From NCBI GenBank assembly GCA_944325635.1, contig CALVBD010000010.1, positions 1 through 37,653 of the forward strand: a stretch of DNA of 37,653 nt. The letters run 5' to 3'. The notes under the pieces were generated by a model. It saw nothing but the letters and a program-made list of their open reading frames with translations. It was not told the DNA's origin and ran no database searches. The DNA comes from Candidatus Gastranaerophilales bacterium. GTDB taxonomy: Bacteria; Cyanobacteriota; Vampirovibrionia; Gastranaerophilales; Gastranaerophilaceae. Below are positions 17,134 through 25,132 of the stretch, piece after piece (position 1 is the stretch's first letter; every line of letters starts with the position of its first letter). A program made the translations under genes and the position numbers.

Positions 17134-17937
17134 CTAAGATACTTTAATATTCTTAAGCCCGCCTTCAAGATTTTTCAAAGAATATCCCCACGGAGTTATC
17201 TTGTATAAGTTAGTATAATATTTTTCAATAAGTTTAAAATAAGGTTCGGCATTAAGCCCAAGCTGACTTAACAAAAGTTCAGCCGGAGTGTTTCCTGCAG
17301 CACGCCCCATCCCGTATGCACTCACATCAACCGAATACGCTCCGCATTCTATTGCTGTCAAAGTATTAATAAACGCAAGCTGTTTATTATTGTGTGCATG
17401 AAACCCGATTTTTTCAAAACCCGCTTGTGCAAAAGTTTTGAAATATTTTCTGATATCTTCGGGCAAAAGTGCGCCGTAGCTGTCCGCAAAATAAATTACA
17501 TTATTTCTGTCATAAGCATTAAGAGCCTGCATCTGCTCATGCGTAATATGTGCTACATCCATTAAATGCAAAAATGCTTCATACCTCTTATCCTGCAAAA
17601 TTTTACAATACTCAACACCTGTGAAAATCTCATCGGGATGGCAGGCTACACGCACAATATCAGCATAATCATCGGTTGAAAAATTATCCGCCGCGAATTC
17701 TCTTGCGTTCACCATAACAGCAAGTTTTACTTCGCCTTTATCTTTTATAATCCCGCGGATATCCTCATCCTGAGAGTGTGCGAATTTTGCAGTTCCGTGA
17801 TTTCTGTAACCGATTTCAAAAAAGTCAATCCCGCATTTTTGGGCAGCCTCAAAGGTTTCTTGAACGCATTCATCCGAAAAATTCCACCCCGTGAGATGCC
17901 CGCCGTCTCTAATTGTACAATCCAGTATCTTTACCAT
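17134..17937 (-). CDS. DRE-TIM metallolyase, HMGL-like aldolase
   Basis: 267 residues covering one TIM barrel. The N-terminal ILDCTIRDGGHLTGW carries the Arg-Asp pair that binds the divalent metal and activates the substrate. HAHNNKQLA supplies the two metal-binding histidines, and GMGRAAGNTPAELLL is the C-terminal signature. The family includes 4-hydroxy-2-oxovalerate aldolase, homocitrate and isopropylmalate synthases and HMG-CoA lyase. The short length without a C-terminal regulatory domain fits a simple aldolase, as in some polysaccharide loci. The substrate is unknown. No SD is seen before the ATG, while a TTAAAAT box lies just upstream, so initiation may be leaderless. Confidence 0.75.
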   Translation of the reverse strand: MVKILDCTIRDGGHLTGWNFSDECVQETFEAAQKCGIDFFEIGYRNHGTAKFAHSQDEDIRGIIKDKGEVKLAVMVNAREFAADNFSTDDYADIVRVACHPDEIFTGVEYCKILQDKRYEAFLHLMDVAHITHEQMQALNAYDRNNVIYFADSYGALLPEDIRKYFKTFAQAGFEKIGFHAHNNKQLAFINTLTAIECGAYSVDVSAYGMGRAAGNTPAELLLSQLGLNAEPYFKLIEKYYTNLYKITPWGYSLKNLEGGLKNIKVS

Positions 17938-18072
17938 AAGTGAATTTTAACATAAAAAAGTTTCATATGTCGAAGCCCCCGTCACCGGCACCCTCGGCGG
18001 AAAATGGATAAGAGTTTCAATAGTGCTTTTCTGATAGTGGTGCTTTTGAAGTATATATCATACTTTATTTAT

Positions 18073-18300
18073 ATGGATTTTGAAAAAGAGACATACATAA
18101 AATTGGGTAAAAATATTAAAAAGTATCGTCTTGCCAAAAATTTATCGCAGGAAAAACTTTCCGAACTATTGGACGTTAATTCAAAGTTTATCGGACATGT
18201 TGAACGTGTCGAACGCTATATAAGTCTAAAAAAACTTATACAACTTTGCACAATTTTACAAATACCGCTTAGTAAAATATTTGATTTTACTGAAGTTTAA
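18073..18300 (+). CDS. Small XRE-family DNA-binding regulator
   Basis: 75 residues from ATG 18073. An upstream ATG at 18004 would add a hydrophobic stretch unlike any XRE protein and is rejected. A single helix-turn-helix domain covers almost the whole protein: LGKNIKKYRLAKNLSQEKLSELLDV, then the recognition helix region ending HVERVERY, then LKKLIQLCTILQIPLSKIF. Such single-domain repressors usually control their own or a neighbouring gene. It converges with the LdpA-like gene, one base separating their ends, and no partner is evident. No SD is seen. Confidence 0.65.
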   Translation: MDFEKETYIKLGKNIKKYRLAKNLSQEKLSELLDVNSKFIGHVERVERYISLKKLIQLCTILQIPLSKIFDFTEV

Positions 18301-18301
18301 C

Positions 18302-19228
18302 TTACACGCTCATAACAAGCCGCGTTGCTGAATCTACGGCTTCTGCAAAAATCCGTTCGTTTGTTAGAAAATCTTCACGCTCAATATATTTTTTCACAAT
18401 TTTTCTTGCAAAAGTTCCGATTGCTATCCCATGGTAATTTATTCCGCAAAGATGTGCAAGTTCAGAAGTTTTACTGTTTGTTCCGCCCGAAAGCATTATG
18501 TAGACAGGAATTCTCTCATTCTGAACAAGTTCTGCCGTTGCAACCGCCTGCAGGGTTGTCTTGTAATCGTCCCGTCCCCCGCTCATTGGAAAACCGTCCG
18601 CCTGAACAATCGTTGTCATTGGTTCACGCAAAGAAATCATATCTTTTATTTGTGAAATCATCTTTTCATCGCTCAACTTGCCGCGCGCGGTACATATACT
18701 CAGCATTCCGCCAAAAGCTTCATTTATATAATTCCATTTTTCCATAGTTTCGGCTGCATTATCGTTCATTGCATGGAGTTCTATACAATCAATTCCCTTC
18801 TCAATCAAAGGCGGCAAAACTTCACTTAAATCAACATCCTGCGCAACATAAGTTATCGCGCCCTTTGAACAAACTTTTTGACACTTGCCGCAGCCTATGC
18901 AGCGCATAGTTTTAACTTTATGATACTTAATCGCACCTTGCGGACATATTTCATCACACTTTCCGCAGCCGACGCATTTTTCGTAATCAATCTGCGCTTT
19001 ATTAACATGCGGATCGCCCTTAATTCCAACACTTACGCAAAGATATGCCTCTCTACCGTTTAATGCTCTTTTTGCCGCATCCACAATTTCAGGTTTTGCG
19101 GATAAATCAAAAAAACGGCAGCCTGCTTCATAATACAGGGCAACAAGTTTTTCAACTTCCGTCGCATCCTCGTTTCCAGCTCCGCAGACAAGTTTAAAAC
19201 ATTTTCCGTTTAAAATGTCCGAAAGCAT
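18302..19228 (-). CDS. LdpA-like 4Fe-4S protein
   Basis: 308 residues. An N-terminal region (about 1-85) contains LVCGAGNEDATEVEKL and ends before two consecutive ferredoxin-type clusters (CVGCGKCDEICPQGAI and CIGCGKCQKVCSKGAI, about 85-135). A C-terminal domain (about 140-308) has IELHAMNDNA, VQADGFPMSGG and IMLSGGTNSKT. This order matches LdpA, the cyanobacterial iron-sulfur protein that feeds redox state to the circadian clock. Here there is no KaiABC in view, so the role is more likely a general redox or metabolic one. It starts on the last base of the beta-lactamase-fold gene (TAATG) and should be co-translated. The LdpA assignment is from memory of motifs. Confidence 0.65.
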   Translation of the reverse strand: MLSDILNGKCFKLVCGAGNEDATEVEKLVALYYEAGCRFFDLSAKPEIVDAAKRALNGREAYLCVSVGIKGDPHVNKAQIDYEKCVGCGKCDEICPQGAIKYHKVKTMRCIGCGKCQKVCSKGAITYVAQDVDLSEVLPPLIEKGIDCIELHAMNDNAAETMEKWNYINEAFGGMLSICTARGKLSDEKMISQIKDMISLREPMTTIVQADGFPMSGGRDDYKTTLQAVATAELVQNERIPVYIMLSGGTNSKTSELAHLCGINYHGIAIGTFARKIVKKYIEREDFLTNERIFAEAVDSATRLVMSV

Positions 19229-20472
19229 TATTTCACCATATAGTTATAAATAATTTCAGACGCGCGGACTATAAAATCTTTTCCCGCAACAGAGTTATAA
19301 GGACGGTTTGCAAGAATTACGACAATATATTTCTTTCCGTTCGGCGTATAAACTATTCCCGCATCTCCGAGCATTTTTCCGATGTCGCCGGTCTTGTGCA
19401 GGAATGACGCCCCTGGCCCCAAGCCTGCCTGTATAAGCCTGTTATTTTTAACATGACCCATATAATCAAAAATCTTCTCTCTTGACGACATACTTAAGAA
19501 TTCAGGGTTCTCAATATTATAAAGCATCGTTGCCAAATCTCTTGCAGTCGTATGGTTTGTCCCGCCTAAATCAGGAAGCCAGGTTTTTACGTGGGTGTGT
19601 TTAATTCCCCAATCTCTGATACCTTGATTAATATCCGTCATAGAACCGATTTTGGACATAAGCATATTGGTTGCCGAATTGTCGGAATCCGTAATCATCA
19701 AACGAGCAAGATCATCAAGAGTATATTTTGAATTCTCCGCCTTAAACTGCAAGCCGCCTGAGCCTTCTGCCCTGTAATAGTTTGTCAAAGTCATTTCATC
19801 ATACAGAGAAACCTGCTTTGCTTCAATAGAACGGAATAACTGCAAAAGTACCGGAATTTTAATAATGCTTGCTGCTGAATATTGCTGAGAAGCATTAATA
19901 TCGGCAAAATGTCCCGTTTCATAATCCCACACGTAGACCGACGGCTGAATTGTCGGGTACTGTGCCATTAAATTTTTTATACCGTTTTCAATTCCTACAA
20001 TATGTGCATTTTCAACTAAAGGAGTCATCAAAGGCTTTCTCATTTCAGCGCCTCTGAATTGCGGAGTGTTATTAAATAAGTGATTGCTCAAATATCCGAT
20101 TGTCGGATAGCCGGTATTTTTGTAATCCGATTTAATCTCAGGGTAAGGAGATTTAAAAATCATTGATTTTGTAACTCTGTTGAACCCGAACGGCAAAATT
20201 GTGCACCCTATTGCAACCATAACTGCAACAGAAAGGCATCTGTGAATTAAATTATATCGATTGACCTTTTTCTGATTGACTTTCGGTCTCTGCCTCACAA
20301 TTCTTTGAGGAGTCTGTACAGATTGCGGGTATGGTGCTGCAAAAGGATTTCCGTCGCGTTTTAACGGTCTTACTGTTGCTGTATTATTGGTGTAAATGTT
20401 GCCGTAATAATAACGGTCGCGTTTCTCGTATTTTCTTGCTAATTCCGGCATAAAATTTATGCTCCTCCCCAA
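19228..20472 (-). CDS. Membrane-anchored class A beta-lactamase-fold serine hydrolase
   Basis: 414 residues. A basic N-terminal cytoplasmic stretch (about 1-75) and one membrane helix (about 76-97) precede an extracytoplasmic serine hydrolase domain (about 155-414). The catalytic motifs are Ser202-I-I-Lys205, Ser263-Asp-Asn265 and Lys360-Thr-Gly362. The omega-loop region (WLPDLGGTNHTTARDL) lacks the Glu-x-x-Leu-Asn of true class A beta-lactamases, so antibiotic hydrolysis is doubtful. A cell-wall or signalling hydrolase role is more likely. The long N-terminal extension is also atypical. The gene is the first of a pair with the LdpA-like gene. Confidence 0.75.
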   Translation of the reverse strand: MGRSINFMPELARKYEKRDRYYYGNIYTNNTATVRPLKRDGNPFAAPYPQSVQTPQRIVRQRPKVNQKKVNRYNLIHRCLSVAVMVAIGCTILPFGFNRVTKSMIFKSPYPEIKSDYKNTGYPTIGYLSNHLFNNTPQFRGAEMRKPLMTPLVENAHIVGIENGIKNLMAQYPTIQPSVYVWDYETGHFADINASQQYSAASIIKIPVLLQLFRSIEAKQVSLYDEMTLTNYYRAEGSGGLQFKAENSKYTLDDLARLMITDSDNSATNMLMSKIGSMTDINQGIRDWGIKHTHVKTWLPDLGGTNHTTARDLATMLYNIENPEFLSMSSREKIFDYMGHVKNNRLIQAGLGPGASFLHKTGDIGKMLGDAGIVYTPNGKKYIVVILANRPYNSVAGKDFIVRASEIIYNYMVK

Positions 20473-20540
20473 TCAATATTAATACTATTTTATACTAATT
20501 TGAAAATCAAGGCAACAACGTAACAATTTTATTTACAAAA

Positions 20541-20573
20541 AAAGCTCCGCCGGTGACGGAGCTTTTTATTAAA
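20541..20573 (-). terminator. Terminator of the ferritin gene
   Basis: On the minus strand AAAAAGCTCCG, a short loop and CGGAGCTTTTTTT form a strong stem plus T tract, just downstream of the ferritin stop. It can also work in the opposite direction. Confidence 0.75.
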
Positions 20574-20596
20574 AACATTATCCTGCAAGGCTAAGC

Positions 20597-21106
20597 TTAA
20601 CCGATAACAGGAGCCACAAATGTTCTTGTTGCTAAATCTTTATCAAGCATTAACAAAGCCTTTTTATCATCGCCGATGAGTTTCAATGTGGCAAGAACAT
20701 TACCCACATTGTCCTCTTCTTCCACCTGTTCTTTAACATACCAGTTCAGGAAGGTTAAAGCCGCACGGTCTTTGACTTCATCAGCAACATCCATCAAGGC
20801 ATTAATTTTAGAAGTAACAAGTTCTTCGTGTTTAAGAACGTGTTCAAAAACTTCGAGTGGAGAATTCCAGTGAGTTTCAGGTTTTGCAATGGCTTCAAGT
20901 TCAACTTTTCCGCCGCGGCTGTGAACATAATCAAACATACCCATAGCATGAGCACGTTCCTCTTGAACCTGAACTGTCATCCAGTTTACAAAACCTTTAA
21001 GGTTCAAAGATTCAAAGTAAGACTGCATTGAAAGGTAGAGATATTCTGAATAAAATTCCGCATTAATCTGCTCGTTAAAAGCTTTTTCCATTTTTTCGCT
21101 AATCAT
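20597..21106 (-). CDS. ftnA: Bacterial non-haem ferritin
   Basis: 169 residues in a four-helix ferritin fold. Ferroxidase-centre residues are visible: Glu17, Glu50, His53, Glu94, with Gln127 and Glu130. It oxidises Fe(II) and stores it in a 24-subunit shell in the cytoplasm. Bacterial ferritin rather than Dps or bacterioferritin is indicated by the length and by the lack of a haem-binding Met near residue 52. An SD (AGAGAGGATT) precedes the ATG. It has its own promoter and terminator, and its promoter is spanned by an inverted repeat. Confidence 0.92.
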   Translation of the reverse strand: MISEKMEKAFNEQINAEFYSEYLYLSMQSYFESLNLKGFVNWMTVQVQEERAHAMGMFDYVHSRGGKVELEAIAKPETHWNSPLEVFEHVLKHEELVTSKINALMDVADEVKDRAALTFLNWYVKEQVEEEDNVGNVLATLKLIGDDKKALLMLDKDLATRTFVAPVIG

Positions 21107-21139
21107 ATTAAATCCTCTCTTTCTACTGTTTCATTCTAA

Positions 21140-21174
21140 TCCGGCAAGATAATTTTCATCAGTCTGCCGGACAA
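21140..21174 (-). promoter_or_regulatory. Ferritin promoter with overlapping inverted repeat
   Basis: Minus strand: TTGTCC (21174-21169), 17 bp, TATCTT (21151-21146). The 7-bp perfect inverted repeat TCCGGCA (21140-21146) / TGCCGGA (21165-21171) touches both boxes. Since the predicted transcript start is near 21139, the repeat is mostly outside the RNA and looks like a DNA operator, possibly for an iron or redox regulator. It does not match a Fur or PerR box. Confidence 0.5.
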
Positions 21175-21198
21175 TTTTAGTTTAGCACGCGAAAAATT

Positions 21199-21777
21199 TT
21201 AATCAATTGTTTCTACCTTGCCTGTCGAATGATTAAAGTGGCATTTCGCGATGGAAAGTTCATTGTTATCAACGGCTTCTTTGATAATTTTTGAATTTTC
21301 CAGAAGGAATTTTTCTACCCAGAGGGTGTGTTTTTTGGCAAATTCTGTTGAACAAACAGAAGGTCCGTAATTTTCAATAACAGGGTATACACATTTTGTA
21401 AAAGCTTTAAAATCCTCAGTTATATTCGGATAATTTTCGCCGGCAAACTTCATCACCCCGCAATCATCATGCCCGAGAAGCATTAAAAGAGGCACATGAA
21501 GTTTTTTAACAGCATATTCAAGACTTTCTACAACGTTTGGTCCCGTAGTCATACCGGCAACTCTTATTACAAAAAGTTCCCCGATGCCGCAATCAAAAAT
21601 AATCTCAGGAACAACCCTCGAATCCGAACAGGTTAAAACAGCCGCAAACGGCGCCTGATATTTTTCAAATTTCTGTAAAGTTTCAAGACTTTTCGTCACT
21701 GTTTTTGGATTTCCGCTCACAAAATTCTCGTTGCCTTTTAAGAGTTTTTCAAGTTCTTCTTTTGCCTTTTCAATCAT
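21199..21777 (-). CDS. Beta-class carbonic anhydrase
   Basis: 192 residues from the ATG at 21777, chosen because AAGGAGGGC lies 4-5 nt upstream. A longer frame back to 21831 would bury this SD inside the gene. Zinc ligands and catalytic dyad are visible: Cys50-x-Asp52-x-Arg54 in CSDSRV, and His103 and Cys106 in LLGHDDCG. It hydrates CO2 to bicarbonate in the cytoplasm. The gene stands upstream of ferritin on the same strand, but ferritin has its own promoter. Confidence 0.9.
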   Translation of the reverse strand: MIEKAKEELEKLLKGNENFVSGNPKTVTKSLETLQKFEKYQAPFAAVLTCSDSRVVPEIIFDCGIGELFVIRVAGMTTGPNVVESLEYAVKKLHVPLLMLLGHDDCGVMKFAGENYPNITEDFKAFTKCVYPVIENYGPSVCSTEFAKKHTLWVEKFLLENSKIIKEAVDNNELSIAKCHFNHSTGKVETID

Positions 21778-21824
21778 TTCCGCCCTCCTTTTTAAAGAAT
21801 TATAGCAAAAACAAGCAGCAGCAC

Positions 21825-21853
21825 TTGACAACCGTAAGTTTACAGTTTATAAT
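21825..21853 (+). promoter_or_regulatory. Consensus higBA promoter with internal palindrome
   Basis: TTGACA (21825-21830), exactly 17 bp, TATAAT (21848-21853): a perfect sigma70 consensus. The spacer is an imperfect palindrome (AACCGTAAG/TTTACAGTT, 14 of 18 positions symmetrical), a likely HigA operator. The predicted start (about 21860) coincides with the ATG of higB, implying a leaderless message. Confidence 0.7.
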
Positions 21854-21859
21854 ATATGT

Positions 21860-22138
21860 ATGATTAAAAGCTTTAAGCATAAAGGGCTTGAAAAATTTCA
21901 CAAAACAGGTAACACAAAAGGTATCCAAACAATTCACGCCAAAAAGTTAAGACTTCTGTTGTCTATATTGGAAGCAATGAAAACGACAGATGATCTTAAA
22001 TTACCGTCACTACGGTTTCATCAGCTTCAAGGCGATAAGCAAAATCTTTATTCCGTAACTGTTCAGGCTAACTGGCGCTTAACGTTTGAATTCAAAAACG
22101 AAAATGTGTATATTCTGGATTACACGGATTATCATTAA
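21860..22138 (+). CDS. higB: HigB-type toxin, RelE superfamily
   Basis: 92 residues, typical of host-inhibition toxins that cut mRNA on the ribosome. Family features are the N-terminal IKSFKHKGLEKF, LKLPSLRFHQLQGD and the C-terminal WRLTFEF followed by VYILDYTDYH. The catalytic histidine at the C-terminus is in the expected place. It precedes its antitoxin, the usual order for higBA, with a 17-nt gap. There is no SD, and the ATG sits at the predicted transcript start. Confidence 0.88.
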   Translation: MIKSFKHKGLEKFHKTGNTKGIQTIHAKKLRLLLSILEAMKTTDDLKLPSLRFHQLQGDKQNLYSVTVQANWRLTFEFKNENVYILDYTDYH

Positions 22139-22155
22139 CAGAAAGGATTAAAAAT

Positions 22156-22440
22156 ATGGATATGTACAATCCGGCGCATCCCGGAGAAATTTTAAAAGAA
22201 TTATACCTCCCTGATTACAATTTATCAGTAACAGCATTTGCACTAAAACTCGGAGTTTCAAGAACAACCGCTTCAGAGCTTGTTAATTGTAAAAACGGAG
22301 TATCTGCCGATATGGCATTAAAACTTGCAAAAGCCTTTGGAACAACTGCCGAATACTGGCTAAATTTACAACAGGCATACGATTTATGGCAGGCAAAACA
22401 ACGTGTCAATCTTGATAATGTAGAAATTATTGCAATGTAA
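22156..22440 (+). CDS. higA: HigA-type antitoxin
   Basis: 94 residues. The N-terminal NPAHPGEILKE is the family signature. A helix-turn-helix follows (about 25-65: LSVTAFALKLGVSRTTASEL) with the AFGTTAEYWLNLQ segment typical of HigA/VapI. It neutralises HigB and represses the operon through the palindrome in the promoter. An SD (AGAAAGGA) lies about 8 nt upstream. ATG 22162 is an alternative start. Confidence 0.9.
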   Translation: MDMYNPAHPGEILKELYLPDYNLSVTAFALKLGVSRTTASELVNCKNGVSADMALKLAKAFGTTAEYWLNLQQAYDLWQAKQRVNLDNVEIIAM

Positions 22441-22443
22441 AAA

Positions 22444-22836
22444 TCATTTTTTTAAATAATCCTCAAAGGTTTTGACATTCACCTTATAGCCACAGCCTTC
22501 GTGAAGTTCCGCCCTGTAAGCTACCCTTTTTGCAGGATAATTCCTACACATCCGCGGGCGGTGTTTGTAATCAGAACATAACCCTTCAGGTGTCACAAGT
22601 TTACAGGCAAAAATAAGGTTGCCCTCTTCGTCTTTTCCTTTTATATAAAACCTTCTGTATGTCGGAAATAAAAACTGCATTATTTTAAATTCTTTTTCGG
22701 TATAAGTATCAACGCTGTACATATAATTACAACATTTACCGCACTTTTTGCATTCTCCGGTAACCTCATAAACAACCCGCTCCGGCACAAAATATGACCT
22801 TATTTCATTCACTATCGAACACAAAAAATCCAACAT
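22444..22836 (-). CDS. YkgJ-family cysteine-cluster protein
   Basis: 130 residues. The cysteine pattern GECKKCGKCCNYM, then CSDYKHRPRMCRNYP and a last Cys in HEGCGY, defines the YkgJ/Fliw-neighbour zinc- or iron-chelating family. Its biochemical role is unknown; members probably carry a metal cluster. The stop codon is 4 nt from the convergent higA stop. No membrane segment is evident, although the first 17 residues are mildly hydrophobic. Confidence 0.7.
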   Translation of the reverse strand: MLDFLCSIVNEIRSYFVPERVVYEVTGECKKCGKCCNYMYSVDTYTEKEFKIMQFLFPTYRRFYIKGKDEEGNLIFACKLVTPEGLCSDYKHRPRMCRNYPAKRVAYRAELHEGCGYKVNVKTFEDYLKK

Positions 22837-22942
22837 AATATTATGATATCATAAAGAATTTGCTAATATAAAGAGTTTATACTAAAATGTTCTGGTAATA
22901 TCCTTTGCTCTGTATAAGAGTAATGAAAAACAGGAGTAGTAA

Positions 22943-25132
22943 ATGGTTAGGATAAAAAGAACTGATAAAAGAATGTCTGCCAAAAATCTGGCAAAGAAAA
23001 ATATCTCTAAAAAAGATATCGGAATAATGGCTGACATAAGAAACCTTTTTATATTTGGTGCAGCATGTGTTCTTGCGGCAGGTGTTGCATTTAACCTGTA
23101 CCTTTCTTCACTTTCTCCGATAAAAAATCTTGAGGGATTTAAACCTAATATTGTTACACAATTTTATTCCGCTGACGGCGAAATTATAAAAACTTTTACT
23201 GCTTATACATTTAAAAAAATTGATATACAGGACGTTCCGCAGGATTTTATCAATGCACTTATCGCAACAGAGGACAAGAACTTTTACAAACATAACGGCT
23301 ACGATATAACAGGTCTTGCGCGCTCTACAGTTCAAAACATTCTTGCAGGACATGTTGTTCAGGGTGCAAGTACTATTACCCAGCAGCTTGCAAGAATTCT
23401 ATTCTTATCCAATGAAAGAACTTTTGACAGAAAAATCAGAGAACTCGTTGTTGCGGCGAGAATTGAAAAAACCATTTCAAAAGACAAAATTCTTGAAATG
23501 TATATGAATAATGTCTATCTTGGTTCCGGCGCCTATGGTGTGGAAGCTGCAGCGCAGACTTATTTTAACAAACATCTGAAAGACTGCACCTTGCCGGAAC
23601 TGGCATTGATAGCAGGATTGCCTCAGGCGCCGAGCGTTTATTCGCCGTTTAACAATATGAAATTGGCAGTACAACGCCGTAACCAGGTTTTGGGGCGTAT
23701 GTATAAGATGAAATACATTACAAAAGAACAGTATGAAGAAGCAAAAGAAGCAAAAGTAAAACTTACGTCTGTGCCAAGATTTTATACAACCAACAAAGCG
23801 CCGTACTTCTGCGATTACGTAATGAAAGAACTTGAAAAATTAGGATTTGATGAAACCGACATTTCTCAAGGCGGCTACAAAGTAGTTACGACAATTGATT
23901 ACAAAACCCAAGTAGCAGTAAACGAAGCAATCTTAAAAAATATGAGAAATTACGGACTGACCAAACCTAACCATCAGGCTGCCGTATTTAGTTTCTCGCC
24001 TATTGACGGAAGAATTCTTGCCTACGCAGGCGGAAAAGATTATACCCAGACACAATACGACCGTGTTCAGGCAATAAGACCGTCAGGATCCGCATTCAAA
24101 CCGTTCGTCTATGCAGCAGCTATGGAAAAAGGGATTTCACCAAATGATATGATTGAAGATGCTCCGATAAAAATTGGCGACTGGGCACCGAGAAATTACG
24201 CCTCAAAATACAGAGGGGACATTCCTGTATATTCAGCACTTATGGTATCTTCAAACGTCTGTGCTGTCAGATTAATTCAGGAAGTCGGAATTCGTGCGGT
24301 AATTCAGGTTGCAAGAGTTCTCGGAATTACAACTCCGCTTGAATACGACTACACAATCGCGCTCGGCTCAAACGGAGTTAAACTGTTTGAACTTGCAAGG
24401 GCATACGGCGCATTCGCAAACGGCGGATATGTTGTTCAGCCTTATGCTATCGAAAGAATTGAAACCTCACGCGGTAAAGTTGTATATAGAGCACCGAAAA
24501 CAAAAGTTTCAAGACAGTTGAGCCTTAAAACTGCCGCAGAAATGACTGCAATGCTGAAAACCGTAATTGCACACGGAACAGGTGCTGCCGCAAATATAGG
24601 AAAACCAGCAGCAGGTAAAACAGGTACAACCGATGATTATAAAGACGCAAGCTTTGTCGGTTACACACCGAACGTAGTAACGGGTGTGTGGGTCGGTAAC
24701 GATGACAACTCTGTTATGCGTTCAATTCAGGGTGGTACAGTTCCTGCGCTTATCTGGCGCGATGTTATGAAAGTGGCGACACAACCTTACGGAAAAGTAG
24801 ATTTCAATTATCCGGAAATTGAACTTATGCCGTTTAAGTTAAAACCTGGCAGTATAAGAGTTTATCAGGAAGACTCCCAAAACGAAACAGAAACTAAAAA
24901 CCAAGAAGAAACATCTTCTGAAACACAACAGAATACACTCGAACACCCTGAAAGATTTGCCCCGATACCTATGATGAATGAGGCGACTACACCAAAAGAA
25001 GTTCTTCAGAATTTCAAAGAACAAAATCAGACACCGCAGCCGGCAATGCAGCCTGTGGTTCAACAACCTGAACCGCCTGCACCGAAAGCACCTACACCAA
25101 TACCAATGGCAGTACCGGAGAGTTTAAATTAA
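22943..25132 (+). CDS. Class A penicillin-binding protein (PBP1A family)
   Basis: 729 residues. A cytoplasmic tail and one membrane helix (about 34-55) precede a GT51 glycosyltransferase domain with Glu110 in ATEDKNFYKH and GASTITQQLA. A transpeptidase domain follows with Ser383-A-F-Lys386, Ser436-Ser-Asn438 and Lys559-Thr-Gly-Thr562. It polymerises and cross-links peptidoglycan from lipid II. The last 90 residues are Gln/Pro/Glu-rich and disordered. An SD (AACAGGAG) precedes the ATG. Its stop overlaps the start of rnhC by one base. Confidence 0.93.
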   Translation: MVRIKRTDKRMSAKNLAKKNISKKDIGIMADIRNLFIFGAACVLAAGVAFNLYLSSLSPIKNLEGFKPNIVTQFYSADGEIIKTFTAYTFKKIDIQDVPQDFINALIATEDKNFYKHNGYDITGLARSTVQNILAGHVVQGASTITQQLARILFLSNERTFDRKIRELVVAARIEKTISKDKILEMYMNNVYLGSGAYGVEAAAQTYFNKHLKDCTLPELALIAGLPQAPSVYSPFNNMKLAVQRRNQVLGRMYKMKYITKEQYEEAKEAKVKLTSVPRFYTTNKAPYFCDYVMKELEKLGFDETDISQGGYKVVTTIDYKTQVAVNEAILKNMRNYGLTKPNHQAAVFSFSPIDGRILAYAGGKDYTQTQYDRVQAIRPSGSAFKPFVYAAAMEKGISPNDMIEDAPIKIGDWAPRNYASKYRGDIPVYSALMVSSNVCAVRLIQEVGIRAVIQVARVLGITTPLEYDYTIALGSNGVKLFELARAYGAFANGGYVVQPYAIERIETSRGKVVYRAPKTKVSRQLSLKTAAEMTAMLKTVIAHGTGAAANIGKPAAGKTGTTDDYKDASFVGYTPNVVTGVWVGNDDNSVMRSIQGGTVPALIWRDVMKVATQPYGKVDFNYPEIELMPFKLKPGSIRVYQEDSQNETETKNQEETSSETQQNTLEHPERFAPIPMMNEATTPKEVLQNFKEQNQTPQPAMQPVVQQPEPPAPKAPTPIPMAVPESLN

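Noticed and set aside
18004-18072. N-terminal extension of the XRE regulator
   Set aside because: It adds a hydrophobic stretch unlike any single-domain XRE protein.
21778-21831. N-terminal extension of the carbonic anhydrase
   Set aside because: The strong SD before 21777 lies inside this extension.
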